NCBI GenBank assembly: GCA_963711595.1
Contig: CAVQER010000001.1
Location: 248,001-312,000, forward strand
Source of the DNA: JAUSIF01 sp963711595
Lineage (GTDB): Bacteria; Pseudomonadota; Alphaproteobacteria; Rhizobiales; Xanthobacteraceae
Direction of reading: 5' to 3'
DNA length: 64,000 nt
Under the pieces are notes generated by a model, which was not told the DNA's origin, searched no databases, and saw nothing but the letters and a program-made list of their open reading frames with translations. The stretch's first letter is position 1. The number at the start of each line of letters is the position of its first letter. Both the position numbers and the translations under genes were made by a program. Positions 35,315-44,782 of the stretch are shown piece by piece.

Positions 35315-36088
35315 CTATGTCTTCCGCTTGATCGCGAATGGCGAGAACGCCTGCATGGTCGCCATCGACTGGATGCGATTGATGTTCACGTGACGCGGTA
35401 GCGTGCAGCAGAAGAAGATCTGCTCGGCGATGTCGTCCCCGACCATGGGTTTCACGCCTTCGTAGACCTTCGCAGCCTTCTCCTTATCGCCCTTGAAGCG
35501 GACGAGCGAGAATTCGGTCTCGGCGAGGCCAGGCTCCACATTGGTCACGCGCACATTGGCGCCGAGAAGGTCGGAACGCAGGTTCAGAGCAAACTGCTTT
35601 ACGAACGCTTTGACGCCGCCGTAGACGTTCCCGCCCGGATACGGGTAGTCGCCGGCTACCGAACCGAGCAGCACCACGTGCCCCTCATCGCGCTCGACCA
35701 TGCCTGGCAGCGTCGCCCGCACCGTATAGAGCAGGCCATTGATGTTGAGCTTCACCATTTGTTCCCAATCATCAAGGTTCGCCTGCTGCGCCGGTTCAAG
35801 ACCGAACGCGCCGCCGGCATTCGCGACCACAATGTTGATCTTCGCAAATTCGACAGGAAGCTCCTTCACCATCTTCTCACTGGCCGCGCGATCCGTGACA
35901 TCGAACGCCGCCGTATGGCAGCGGGCTCCGAGTTCCTTCTTCAGCGCGGCGAGACGATCGGTGCGGCGTCCCGTGGCGATGACGCGGCTGCCCGCCTCGG
36001 CAAAACGGCGGACGGTCGCCGCACCGAAGCCCGCGGTCGCGCCGGTCACGAGCACAGTCAATGTTTTCGGATCGATCATCTGCACCAT
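35315..36088 (-). CDS. SDR family NADP-dependent oxidoreductase (YdfG-like)
   Basis: A 257-residue short-chain dehydrogenase with the cofactor motif TGATAGFGAATVRRF, Arg in ATGRRTDRL suggesting NADP, NAG in VVANAGG, and catalytic Ser with YGGVK (Tyr, Lys). The wording resembles the YdfG/3-hydroxy acid dehydrogenase subgroup (LSLVRF, KPMVGDDIAE). Substrate not deducible. The ATG at 36088 with a GGAGA site is preferred. Next to a second SDR on the same strand, 37 bases downstream of it. Confidence 0.9.
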   Translation of the reverse strand: MVQMIDPKTLTVLVTGATAGFGAATVRRFAEAGSRVIATGRRTDRLAALKKELGARCHTAAFDVTDRAASEKMVKELPVEFAKINIVVANAGGAFGLEPAQQANLDDWEQMVKLNINGLLYTVRATLPGMVERDEGHVVLLGSVAGDYPYPGGNVYGGVKAFVKQFALNLRSDLLGANVRVTNVEPGLAETEFSLVRFKGDKEKAAKVYEGVKPMVGDDIAEQIFFCCTLPRHVNINRIQSMATMQAFSPFAIKRKT

Positions 36089-36125
36089 TGGCAATTCTCC
36101 GCTCGTGGCTCTTCAGGGATAGGTA

Positions 36126-36848
36126 TCAGCGAGCAGATAGCCCGCCGTCGATGGGGATCTCCGCGCCGGTTACAAACCGGCTTTCGTCGGAAAGCAGGTA
36201 CACCGCGAGATCGGCGACCTCCGTCGGCTCGCCGAAGCGGCGCAACGGGATGTCACGAGTCATCTTCTCGCGCGTCTTGTCGGGCTCGGGCGTCGAACGC
36301 AGCATCGCGTCGACCATGTCGCCCTCGATGAAAGTCGGATGCACCGAATTGCAGCGTACTGGCGGCTTTAGACGCGCGCCGTGCAGTGCGACGGACTTCG
36401 AGAGCAGGCGCACCGCACCCTTGGAGGCATTGTACGCAGCTAGATTGTGGCCTGCGACAATGCCCGAGATCGACGAGAGATTCACGATGGCGCCGCCGCG
36501 GCTGCGCATGAGCGGCATCGCATGCTTGCATCCAAGGAATGTCCCGTCGACGTTCACCGCCATTACACGCTTGTAGTCGGCGAGCGAGGTCTCCTCGACC
36601 GTGCCGAGCGTGCCGATGCCCGCGGAGTTGACGAGCCCGTCGAGCCGGCCATGACGCCTCTCGACCTCGGCGAGAACGCGAAGCCAGCCGGGCTCTTCCG
36701 TCACGTCGAGGTCGAACTCAGCCTTGCGGCCCTTCAGATCGGTTCCGATGGGGATACCGCCTTCCCGGCGGACCGCTTTCGCAACGGCATCGCCGATCGT
36801 GCCTGAAGCGCCCGTAATCAGAACGATCTTGTCCGCAAGCCGCGCCAT
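36126..36848 (-). CDS. SDR family oxidoreductase
   Basis: A 240-residue classical SDR: ITGASGTIGDAVAKAV cofactor motif, LVNSAGIG, catalytic Ser in NLSSISG and YNASKGAVR with Tyr and Lys. A C-terminal PIDGGLSAR ending is typical of cyclopentanol-dehydrogenase or FabG-like members. The frame is open almost 190 codons upstream over pssA, but only the segment from 36848 is SDR sequence. Substrate unknown; probably co-transcribed with the neighbouring SDR and pssA. Confidence 0.9.
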   Translation of the reverse strand: MARLADKIVLITGASGTIGDAVAKAVRREGGIPIGTDLKGRKAEFDLDVTEEPGWLRVLAEVERRHGRLDGLVNSAGIGTLGTVEETSLADYKRVMAVNVDGTFLGCKHAMPLMRSRGGAIVNLSSISGIVAGHNLAAYNASKGAVRLLSKSVALHGARLKPPVRCNSVHPTFIEGDMVDAMLRSTPEPDKTREKMTRDIPLRRFGEPTEVADLAVYLLSDESRFVTGAEIPIDGGLSAR

Positions 36849-36868
36849 ACCCGACCCTGTACCGCGGT

Positions 36869-37732
36869 TCAATTCAGCCGGCCGGGACGATTCTCTTCGC
36901 TCGTTTCCGCGGGAGTACGCACAATTCCGCCGGAAGCAGCGAGATGCGCGCGTTCGAGGTTGCGGTAATGCATGTGGGCGACCGGGATCGCGGAGAGATA
37001 AAGCAGCGATCCGATCGACAACACCTCCCACGGATAACTGATAAGAAGCGCGGCGAAGAGGACGACGAGTACGAACGTCGCCATCACATACTCGCGCGGC
37101 ACGCGGGCTCCGACTTTCTTTCCGGACCAGGTCGGAATGCGCGAGACCATCAAGAGCGCAATCGCCAGAACATAGAGCATGGCGATCACCGATGTCGCCA
37201 TGGATTGCGGGAGACCAACGAAGCTGAGATAGACCGGCAGCAGCGACACGAGCGCGGCTGCAGGCGCCGGCACGCCGACGAAGAAATTCCCTGCGAACGC
37301 GGGACGGTTCGGATCGTCGAGCATGACGTTGAAACGCGCGAGCCGAAGGGCCGCACACATCGCGAACACGAGCACGACGATCCAGCCAAAACCTCTGAGG
37401 CTGCTCAGCCCCCACACATAAAGTATGATGCCCGGCACCGCGCCGAAGCAGAGAAAGTCCGCAAGCGAGTCGAGTTCGGCGCCGAAACGAGAAGACGTCT
37501 GCAGCAGCCGCGCGATCCGGCCATCAAGGCCGTCAAGGAGCGCGGCAAGCACGATCGCGCCGATCGCCAGCTCGAGCCGGCCTTCCATAGCCATGCGGAT
37601 TGCGGTGAGGCCGAGGCAAAGTGCAAGCAACGTCACCAAATTCGGCAGCAGCACACGCACGGGTATCGGCTTGAAACGCCGGCGGCGCGGCTCGTCACTT
37701 TCCGGTTCGAAGGGGGCGAAGATATTGGTCAT
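36869..37732 (-). CDS. pssA: CDP-diacylglycerol-serine O-phosphatidyltransferase
   Basis: A 287-residue CDP-alcohol phosphatidyltransferase. The catalytic signature DGLDGRIAR ... GAELDSLADF near residue 70 contains the conserved metal-binding aspartates, and about seven membrane helices follow. It makes phosphatidylserine from CDP-diacylglycerol and serine. The ATG at 37732 fits family length; a TTG directly after the psd stop (37774) is an alternative that would couple translation. It follows psd in the usual phosphatidylethanolamine operon. Confidence 0.94.
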   Translation of the reverse strand: MTNIFAPFEPESDEPRRRRFKPIPVRVLLPNLVTLLALCLGLTAIRMAMEGRLELAIGAIVLAALLDGLDGRIARLLQTSSRFGAELDSLADFLCFGAVPGIILYVWGLSSLRGFGWIVVLVFAMCAALRLARFNVMLDDPNRPAFAGNFFVGVPAPAAALVSLLPVYLSFVGLPQSMATSVIAMLYVLAIALLMVSRIPTWSGKKVGARVPREYVMATFVLVVLFAALLISYPWEVLSIGSLLYLSAIPVAHMHYRNLERAHLAASGGIVRTPAETSEENRPGRLN

Positions 37733-37774
37733 TGCGACAGAATACGATGCCCGGCGTTGCAGCGGAAGATGCAA

Positions 37775-38473
37775 TCAGTTGCCGCGGAAACCCTCGGGTC
37801 CACTGGTATTGGCTAGATCCGCGAGTACGGTTTCGCCCGCGACGGAAAGCTGCCCCTCGGAAACGAGGGGACGCATGCGTTCAGGAAGGTAAACGTCGAC
37901 GCGCGATCCGAAGCGGATAAGCCCGATGCGGTCGCCCGCGGTGACGGCCTGACCTTCACGAACGAAACAAACGATACGACGGGCGAGCAGGCCCGCGATC
38001 TGGACGATGCCGACACGGCCTGCCGCGGTCCGGATTACCAGACCGTTGCGCTCGTTGTCCTCGCTCGCCTTGTCGAGATCGGCGTTGATGAACTTGCCCG
38101 GGCGATATGCGATGCGTTCGACGGGACCCGTCGCCGGGCTCCGGTTCACGTGCACGTCGAACACGCTCATGAAAATGGAAATGCGTGGACGAGGCGCGAC
38201 ACCCATCTCGAGTTCGGCAGGCGGCGGCGCAAGCGAGACCTGCGAGACGCGGCCGTCCGCGGGAGAGACGATCAACCCTTCGCGCACCGGCGTGACGCGA
38301 CGCGGATCGCGGAAAAAATAGGCGCACCAGGCGGTCGCAAGGACGCCGAGCCAGCCGAGCGGAGTCCATAGCCAAAACAGAATGAGCGCGACCAGCGCGA
38401 AGCCGCCGATGAACGGCAGTCCTTCGGGATGGACGGGCGCAAGCTGCTTTCGGACCGAGTCGATGATGGGCAT
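37775..38473 (-). CDS. psd: Phosphatidylserine decarboxylase proenzyme (PSD-A type)
   Basis: A 232-residue short-form decarboxylase with an N-terminal membrane hairpin (FIGGFALVALILFWLW), the segment SPADGRVSQ, FMSVFDVHVNRSP, and the self-cleavage site RFGSRVDVYLP, where Gly-Ser cleavage generates the pyruvoyl group. It converts phosphatidylserine to phosphatidylethanolamine. The ATG at 38473 is chosen as the normal PSD-A start. Operon with pssA downstream. Confidence 0.95.
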   Translation of the reverse strand: MPIIDSVRKQLAPVHPEGLPFIGGFALVALILFWLWTPLGWLGVLATAWCAYFFRDPRRVTPVREGLIVSPADGRVSQVSLAPPPAELEMGVAPRPRISIFMSVFDVHVNRSPATGPVERIAYRPGKFINADLDKASEDNERNGLVIRTAAGRVGIVQIAGLLARRIVCFVREGQAVTAGDRIGLIRFGSRVDVYLPERMRPLVSEGQLSVAGETVLADLANTSGPEGFRGN

Positions 38474-38521
38474 GACGAATCCCGCAGGCGGCAAGACAGG
38501 TAGTCATTGCCGCGGCGGGCG

Positions 38522-38782
38522 TCAATTTGACGGAAGCAGCGCCGATGCCATTTGCTTGCGGAAACGCCGGTCCCGCTTCAACCGCCATTCGCGGCTCATG
38601 GCCGCCCGGCGATCGGTATGGCGCTCGGAATAGAGGAGCACCCAGGTGCGGCCGCGCGTCGAGCGCGCGCCTGCGCCGGCATTGTGCTGGGCAAGACGGC
38701 GAGCGAGATCCGTGGTCCAGCCGACGTAGGTGCGGCAACCATCTTTGCCCGTGCATCCGAGAATATAGGTGTAGCAATCCAT
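38522..38782 (-). CDS. GIY-YIG nuclease superfamily protein
   Basis: An 86-residue single-domain protein with the motif YTYILGC ... CRTYVGWTTDL, conserved Arg in LARRLAQHNAG, and EWRLKRDRRFRKQ at the end. Small GIY-YIG proteins of this UPF0213 type are widespread; their nuclease activity on DNA is likely but little studied. The ATG at 38782 begins the domain. The gene ends 48 bases before the psd start. Confidence 0.87.
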   Translation of the reverse strand: MDCYTYILGCTGKDGCRTYVGWTTDLARRLAQHNAGAGARSTRGRTWVLLYSERHTDRRAAMSREWRLKRDRRFRKQMASALLPSN

Positions 38783-38849
38783 GCCGGGCCTGCTTATCTC
38801 CACCTTCCCTACCGACCGCCTAACGATCCCGCGCTGCCACCCATAGCCG

Positions 38850-39845
38850 ATGATTCCATTCTCTGTCCTGGACCTTTCGCCGATCCTCGCCGGGGGTACG
38901 GCCGCGGACGCTTTCCACAACTCGCTTGACCTTGCGCAGCACGCGGAGCGGCTGGGCTTTCATCGCTATTGGCTGGCCGAGCATCACAACATGCCGGGAA
39001 TTGCGAGTGCTGCGACCTCCGTGGTTATCGGCCATGTCGCCGCGGGAACGAGCACGATCCGTGTCGGCGCAGGCGGCGTGATGCTGCCGAACCACTCGCC
39101 GCTTGTGATCGCCGAGCAATTCGGGACGCTGGAGTCGCTGCATCCGGGGCGCATCGATCTTGCCGTCGGCCGCGCGCCGGGCACGGACCAGCGCACGGCG
39201 TTCGCGCTGCGGCGTGACGCACCGACCGCAGCGGAGCGCTTTCCCCAGGACGTTGTCGAACTGCTGCACTACTTCCAGCCGGTGCAGGCGAACCAGCCCG
39301 TCCGCGCCTACCCCGGTGCCGGCTTGCAGGTGCCCGTGTGGATTCTCGGGTCGAGCCTGTTCGGTGCGCAGCTCGCGGCAATGCTCGGGCTCCCGTTCGC
39401 TTTCGCATCGCATTTCGCGCCGGACATGCTCCTCGACGCGCTGAAGATCTACCGCTCCAGTTTCCGGAAAACGGGGTTCATCGAGCAGCCGATTGCCATG
39501 GCGGGTATTGGCGTCTACGCGGCCGACACGGAGCGCGAGGCGCAGCTCCTCTTCTCGTCGGTGCAACAGCAATTCGTGAACCTGCGCCGCGGGCAGCCCA
39601 CCCCGTTGCAGCCGCCCGTCGAAAGCATGGATGGACTCTGGAACGAGATCGAGCGTGCGGGAGTCGAAAGCGCGATGCGTTATGCGCTAGTGGGAACGCA
39701 AGAGCAGGTGCGTGACGGTCTGGCAAAGTTTGTCGAGATGACCGCGATCGACGAACTGATCATCGCATCGCAGATCTATGACCACGAAGCACGCAAGCGG
39801 TCGTACGAGATCGTGGCGCAGTCCCGAGCAGAGCTCGCGGCCTGA
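38850..39845 (+). CDS. LLM class flavin-dependent oxidoreductase (MsnO8-like)
   Basis: A 331-residue bacterial luciferase-family protein with FSVLDLSPILAGGT at the start, HRYWLAEHHNMPGIAS, GGVMLPNHSPLVIAEQFGTL and GRIDLAVGRAPGTD. This group (MsnO8/luciferase-like subgroup 1) uses reduced FMN for monooxygenation; the substrate is unknown. Divergent from the GIY-YIG gene and ends directly against the ABC exporter stop codon with no bases between. Confidence 0.9.
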   Translation: MIPFSVLDLSPILAGGTAADAFHNSLDLAQHAERLGFHRYWLAEHHNMPGIASAATSVVIGHVAAGTSTIRVGAGGVMLPNHSPLVIAEQFGTLESLHPGRIDLAVGRAPGTDQRTAFALRRDAPTAAERFPQDVVELLHYFQPVQANQPVRAYPGAGLQVPVWILGSSLFGAQLAAMLGLPFAFASHFAPDMLLDALKIYRSSFRKTGFIEQPIAMAGIGVYAADTEREAQLLFSSVQQQFVNLRRGQPTPLQPPVESMDGLWNEIERAGVESAMRYALVGTQEQVRDGLAKFVEMTAIDELIIASQIYDHEARKRSYEIVAQSRAELAA

Positions 39846-41808
39846 CTACTCGGCGGCCTCGGCAGCGGGTGGTGGATTGCGGTTCGGATGAGCGGAGGTG
39901 ATCGCATCCTCGCCGGCCTCGCGCAGCTTCTCGCGCGCAGCCTCCGCCTCGCGCTGGCGATTCCACATGCCGGCGTATAGACCGCCGTAGGCGAGCAACT
40001 CTACGTGCGTGCCGCGCTCGACGATCTGACCTTCATCAAGCACAAGGATTTCGTCGGCCCCTACGACGGTCGAGAGCCGGTGCGCGATGACGAGCGTCGT
40101 GCGACCGCGGGAAGCACGCTCAAGCGCGTCCTGGATTTCCCTCTCGGTGTAAGAGTCGAGCGCGGACGTTGCCTCATCGAGCAGAAGGATCGGAGGGCCC
40201 TTGAGAATCGTGCGTGCAATGGCGACGCGCTGCTTCTCGCCGCCGGAAAGCTTGAGTCCGCGTTCGCCAACCTCCGTGTTGTACCCAAGCGGTGCGAGTC
40301 GAATGAAGTCGTCGATCTGCGCCTGCCGCGCAGCGTCTTCAATCTCGGTGTCGGTAGCGTCCCAGCGGCCGTACTTGATATTGTAGCGGATGGTGTCGTT
40401 GAACAGCACGGTATCCTGCGGGACCATGCCGATCGCCGCGCGAAGGCTTGCCTGTGTGACGTCCCGAATATCCTGACCATCGATCAGAATGCGGCCCGTA
40501 GTCACGTCATAGAAGCGGAAGATCAGGCGCGAAATCGTCGACTTGCCGGCGCCGGACGGTCCGACCACCGCTATCGTGCCGCCCGCAGGAACGTCGAAGC
40601 TCACACCTTTGAGAATTTCGCGATTGTGTTCGTATGCGAAGTGCACGTCTTCGAAGCGGATCGCGCCCTGCCGGACGACAAGCGGTTTCGCGTGCGGGTG
40701 ATCCTCGATCTCGGGGTGGCGAGCGAGCACGCCGAACATGACCTCGATATCGGTGATCGCCTGCTTGATCTCGCGATAGAGCATGCCCATGAAATTCAGC
40801 GGGATGTAGAGCTGGATCAACATGGCGTTGATCATCACGAAATCGCCGACCGTGCGCGTGCGGGCGCTGACGTCGAGTGCCGCTAGCGCCATAATCGATG
40901 TGAGACCAAGCGTGAAGATGACCGCTTGGCCGGCGTTAAGGATCGCGAGCGACGTGTAAGTCGAGACCGAGGCAAACTCGTATCGCTCCATGGATTTGTC
41001 GTAGCGATCCGCCTCGCGCCGCTCCGCACCGAAATATTTCACTGTCTCGTAGTTGAGCAATGAGTTCGACTGCCTTCGCGTTTGCGTCGGTGTCGGATTC
41101 GTTCATGCGGCGCCGGATGTGAATGCGCCATTCGGTGGCGCGATAGGTCCACGCCATGAAGGCGATCACGGTAACGGCCACAACGGCTGCGTAGCGCCAA
41201 TCGAAATAAAACAGCAGCACGCAGAAGACGAGGACGAGTTCGACCACCGTGGGTGCCATTTGCAGGATGACGAGGCGCACCAGTTCCTCGATGCCGTTGC
41301 GGCCACGCTCGAGCACCCGCGTGAGCCCACCGGTCTTGCGTTCGAGGTGGAAACGCAAGGAGAGCGCATGCATGTGCTCGAAGGTCGTGTAGGCAAGGCG
41401 GCGCACGGCGTGGAGTGCGACTTTGGCGAACAGCCCGTCACGAAGCTGGGTGAGCAGCGCAACGCTCACCCGTAACGCGCCGTAGATGGCCACGAGTGCG
41501 AGTGGCGCGGAGATGAAGTAGAAGATCGCTTCCTTGGGGAGGGGGTTACCCTCGGAGACGGCGACGAGCGCGTCCGTCGCGTATTTGAACGCAAAGGGCA
41601 TGACGATTGTCGCAAGCTTCGCGCCGACCAGCAGCACGAATGCCAGTAAGACGCGACGCTTGAGGTCCGCGCGCGCGGTAGGCCACATGTGCGGCCACAA
41701 GCCTTTGAGTGTCGACAGGAGCGTGCCGCCCCCTGCCGAAATGGCAGCGGCGCGGGTGCGCTCGTTCGCGCCTCCCTGCTGCGCGTCCATTTCGCTCGAC
41801 TGCGACAT
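39846..41808 (-). CDS. Atm1-type ABC exporter (permease-ATPase), frameshifted as read
   Basis: Two frames make one 653-residue half-transporter. The N-terminal frame (from 41808) holds the membrane domain (LWPHMWPTARADLKRR ... RKTGGLTRVLERG); the C-terminal frame holds LNYETVKYFGAE and the ATPase: GPSGAGKST, LSGGEKQRVAIAR, ILLLDEATSALD. The break is at about 41064, where one extra T (TT for T) disrupts the expected KAVDSLLNYE. The sequence matches AtmA/ABCB7-like exporters, which move glutathione-linked compounds and aid metal and Fe-S homeostasis. Conservation on both sides argues for sequence error. Confidence 0.88.
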
Positions 41809-42093
41809 CTCAAGTCTTCTCCAGCATCCTACTGCGCCACTACGCCACGGAGGATCAATCCGCGGCGATTCCCAGGCCGTAGCGCGCCGAGGAAATAGCA
41901 CGGACCCACGCCCGCCGTCTCCCGATACACACAAGCGCCATCGTGCAAATACGAAGATGGTCAGCGAGAATTGACCACGCAAGCGAATGATCGCGCACGA
42001 TATCGCCGCAATGCCGGGTATTGCTTTGCCGTGACGGGAACTGCGCGGTTCGTGGCCGGATCCCGCTATGAAAAACTCGTGCTGGAGGGAGTG

Positions 42094-42654
42094 ATGCCGA
42101 AACTCGTCGCGCTGAGCCTTGCTGTCGCGTTCGTGGCCGGAACCATTGGGCCTTCCTTGGCGCAATCGACGAACGTCTCCGCACGGATCGGTGCTGGCCA
42201 AACGGCGCGCATCACAGCGGCGCCCGTAACCGGCGAAGGCGTGCTGCTTGAAATCGCGCTTCCCAGTGGCCGTTCACAGAGTTTCCCGCAGCTCGGCACG
42301 GAGCTCGTCGCGATCGACGGCAAGCCGGGCGGATCCGGGTTGGTCGCACGCGACCTGAACGGCGATGGTGTCGATGAAGTCCTTGTCCGCGGCGCGGTGC
42401 CGCCCGAGCGCGGTGCATTGCTTGTATTCCGTTGGGATCGGACATCCGGGGAATACGTGCCCGTCGAATTCACGAACGACCGCGACCAGACGACAAAGTA
42501 TCTCGTCGTAGATGCGAGCCTGCCTGTTGAGATCGACGCCAATGGCAATATCGAAGCACAGTACCAATCCGTGCGGCAGGACGGCCGCAAGAACTCGCAT
42601 GTGGCCCGTTTTCGCTGGACGGAAAAAGGTTACAGCCAGTCCACGGATAATTGA
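42094..42654 (+). CDS. Exported protein with one FG-GAP/VCBS-like calcium motif
   Basis: A 186-residue protein with a clear Sec leader (VALSLAVAFVAGTIGPSLAQ) and a beta-rich body. The segment ARDLNGDGVDEVLVRGA matches the calcium-binding loop of FG-GAP/VCBS repeats. No named family recognised. The ATG at 42094 follows a GGAGGG site. It stands alone between the ABC exporter and the LOG gene. Confidence 0.75.
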   Translation: MPKLVALSLAVAFVAGTIGPSLAQSTNVSARIGAGQTARITAAPVTGEGVLLEIALPSGRSQSFPQLGTELVAIDGKPGGSGLVARDLNGDGVDEVLVRGAVPPERGALLVFRWDRTSGEYVPVEFTNDRDQTTKYLVVDASLPVEIDANGNIEAQYQSVRQDGRKNSHVARFRWTEKGYSQSTDN

Positions 42655-42710
42655 CCCCAAAAATTGTCCCGCCTTGACGATCGCCTCCACCAAGCCCACA
42701 TCAACGAACC

Positions 42711-43319
42711 ATGGCTGATATTCGAAGCATCTGTGTTTATTGCGGTTCGTCTCCCGGAAGCGACCCCGTCTATGTCGAAGCCGCGCGCGGCTTCGGTCGC
42801 ACGCTGGCGCGCGAGAAGCTCAAGCTCGTCTATGGCGGCGGTGGAATTGGTCTCATGGGTGAAATCGCGCGTGCGGTGATGGATGCCGGCGGCGAAGTGA
42901 CCGGCGTGATTCCCGACTTTCTCGTAGCCCGCGAGCATGCGCTCGAAGGCGCGCGGGGCGTCATCGTCACCAACGACATGCACGAACGCAAGCGCACCAT
43001 GTTCGAGCTGGCGGATGCGTTTGTCGCGCTCCCGGGCGGCATCGGCACGCTGGAGGAACTGGTCGAGCAAATGACGTGGATCCAGCTCGGACGGCACAAG
43101 AAGCCGCTGCTCCTTTTCAATTTGAAGAAGTTCTGGGAACCGTTGCTTGCCCTGCTCGACCATCAGCGGAAGCAGGGCTTTATCCGCGCCAATTCGTTCG
43201 ATTACCTCGTGACTGACCGCGTCGAGGATATCGTGCCGAAATTGCGCGCCGCCGCGCGTGCCATTCCGGGCGATGAATTGCGGACGGCTGGCGCGAAGCT
43301 CGTCACCGAGGAAATGTAA
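42711..43319 (+). CDS. LOG family protein (cytokinin riboside 5'-monophosphate phosphoribohydrolase-like)
   Basis: A 202-residue Rossmann-type protein with VYCGSSPG at the start, LVYGGGGIGLMGEIA, and the signature PGGIGTLEELVEQMTW. The family hydrolyses nucleoside 5'-monophosphates to free base and ribose 5-phosphate; in bacteria the physiological substrate is often unknown. Length normal. Its stop touches the stop of the next, convergent gene. Confidence 0.93.
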   Translation: MADIRSICVYCGSSPGSDPVYVEAARGFGRTLAREKLKLVYGGGGIGLMGEIARAVMDAGGEVTGVIPDFLVAREHALEGARGVIVTNDMHERKRTMFELADAFVALPGGIGTLEELVEQMTWIQLGRHKKPLLLFNLKKFWEPLLALLDHQRKQGFIRANSFDYLVTDRVEDIVPKLRAAARAIPGDELRTAGAKLVTEEM

Positions 43320-43754
43320 TCACGAGCGGCGCGACTTGCGGCGAGCTGCTGCCTCAGATTTTTCCTGGGCCTTGGCCTTGTAGTAGGCGTGCAGCGTGTC
43401 GAGCTGCTTCTCGGACAGGTCTTCGGCGTCGGCGAGCACATTGGGTGCACCGCGCATATGAATGATCAGTTCAGCGAGCTTGATCTGTAGTGCGAGTTGA
43501 TCACGGGTCTGCGTGTTCTGAATCAGGAAAACCATCAGGAACGTGATGATCGTCGTGGTCGTATTGATCATCAGTTGCCAAGTGTCATCGAAACCAAATA
43601 AGGGGCCGCTCGCCAGCCAGCACACAATCAGTCCGCAGGCAGCGATGAATGTGCCCGGCTTTCCGGCTAGTCGGGCGGCGGCCTGAGCAAAGGTCGCAAA
43701 GCGATCCTGACGCGGGAGCTTAACTGGCGGCTTCAGGGTGTGCTTGGATTTCAT
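43320..43754 (-). CDS. Low-affinity iron permease family protein
   Basis: A 144-residue protein with two membrane helices (FIAACGLIVCWLASGPLFGF and TTTIITFLMVFLIQ) followed by NTQTRDQLALQIKLAELI, the recognisable core of the Iron_permease family related to yeast Fet4. It is much shorter than Fet4, as usual for bacterial members, and transport has not been shown for them. A Lys/Arg-rich tail is cytoplasmic. Confidence 0.85.
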   Translation of the reverse strand: MKSKHTLKPPVKLPRQDRFATFAQAAARLAGKPGTFIAACGLIVCWLASGPLFGFDDTWQLMINTTTTIITFLMVFLIQNTQTRDQLALQIKLAELIIHMRGAPNVLADAEDLSEKQLDTLHAYYKAKAQEKSEAAARRKSRRS

Positions 43755-43918
43755 GGCTCTTTGTTTCCGCGAGAGGTAAATCGGCGCTGTTCAACGCTCA
43801 TCATCCAATCCGCGTTCCGTCTGCCTGCGGCGCAAGGACCGCCTGCATTACAGTAATTTCATACCGATCCGCGGCGAGGCGTGGCACATTGAATTAGGGC
43901 AGATTGATCACCGAAAGC

Positions 43919-44782
43919 ATGAAGCAGAAATCCCCGCATCGCCCACGCCGAAAGAAGCACCGCGTCCTGTTCGCTGTGCTGGCGCTCCTGTTTTTGCTGC
44001 CCATCGCCGCGCGAGCAACCATGTTCGCGTTCGACGATGCGCCGCAGAGCTGGTGGCGCTCCGATTGGTCGAGTACCGGCGCACTGCCTTCCGCGGGCGA
44101 ATATTCGGACGCGCGCGTGCTTGTGTTGTCGGCGCGTACCGGCGGATGGCGCGGGATTTTCGCCGTGCACAGCTGGGTGGTGTTCAAGCCGGTGAATGGA
44201 GGCAGCTGGACGCGTTATGACGTTGTGGGCTGGGGCAACCCGATCCGCACGAACGGCTGGGCGCCGGACGGGCGCTGGCGAGGCAACAATCCAACCGTCG
44301 TCGCAGACGTCCGTGGCGCCGACGCCGAGCGGCTCATTCCCAAGATCGAAACCGCCGTAAAGGACTATCAGTGGCGCAACTCCGGCGACTATCGCGCGTG
44401 GCCGGGCCCGAACAGCAATACGTTCATCGCGAATGTGTTGCGCGCCATTCCGGAAGTCGGCGCGATTCTGCCGGCAAACGCGATCGGCCGGGATTTCCGT
44501 CCCTACTTCTATCTCGGCACAACAGACAGCAGGACCGGCATCGAACTCAACCTTTGGGGCTACGCCGGTTTCAAGATCGGCTGGGTCGAGGGTTTCGAGT
44601 TGAACTTCCTGGGCCTCGTCACCGGATTCGATCTGCGCGGACTTGCGGTCAAGATTCCGGGCTTCGGCAACGTCGGATTGAGCTCCCTGCACTCTCCGGC
44701 CACCGCGGGCAACGCTCCAGCCAAATTGCAGCCGAGCGGCTACAGACGCGGCGCCCCGGCATCGATCGCCGAGGCACCGTAA
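43919..44782 (+). CDS. DUF3750 domain-containing exported protein
   Basis: A 287-residue protein with a basic start, a membrane/leader segment (VLFAVLALLFLLPIAARAT) and a DUF3750 body: VHSWVVFKPVNGGSWTRYDVVGWGNP, then WPGPNSNTFIANVLRAIPE, which carries a conserved Asn/Ser/Thr cluster reminiscent of a papain-like fold. Function unknown. A TTG at 43904 with AGGG upstream is an alternative start. Its last 43 bases overlap the convergent deaminase gene. Confidence 0.85.
   Translation: MKQKSPHRPRRKKHRVLFAVLALLFLLPIAARATMFAFDDAPQSWWRSDWSSTGALPSAGEYSDARVLVLSARTGGWRGIFAVHSWVVFKPVNGGSWTRYDVVGWGNPIRTNGWAPDGRWRGNNPTVVADVRGADAERLIPKIETAVKDYQWRNSGDYRAWPGPNSNTFIANVLRAIPEVGAILPANAIGRDFRPYFYLGTTDSRTGIELNLWGYAGFKIGWVEGFELNFLGLVTGFDLRGLAVKIPGFGNVGLSSLHSPATAGNAPAKLQPSGYRRGAPASIAEAP

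Noticed and set aside
36849..37415. Upstream extension of the SDR frame at 36126 reaching across pssA.
   Set aside because: The extra residues have no SDR similarity and lie on the real pssA gene; the SDR starts at 36848.
41809..42201. N-terminal extension of the ABC exporter frame.
   Set aside because: The extension lacks family similarity and overlaps the promoter area; the ATG at 41808 starts the recognisable protein.
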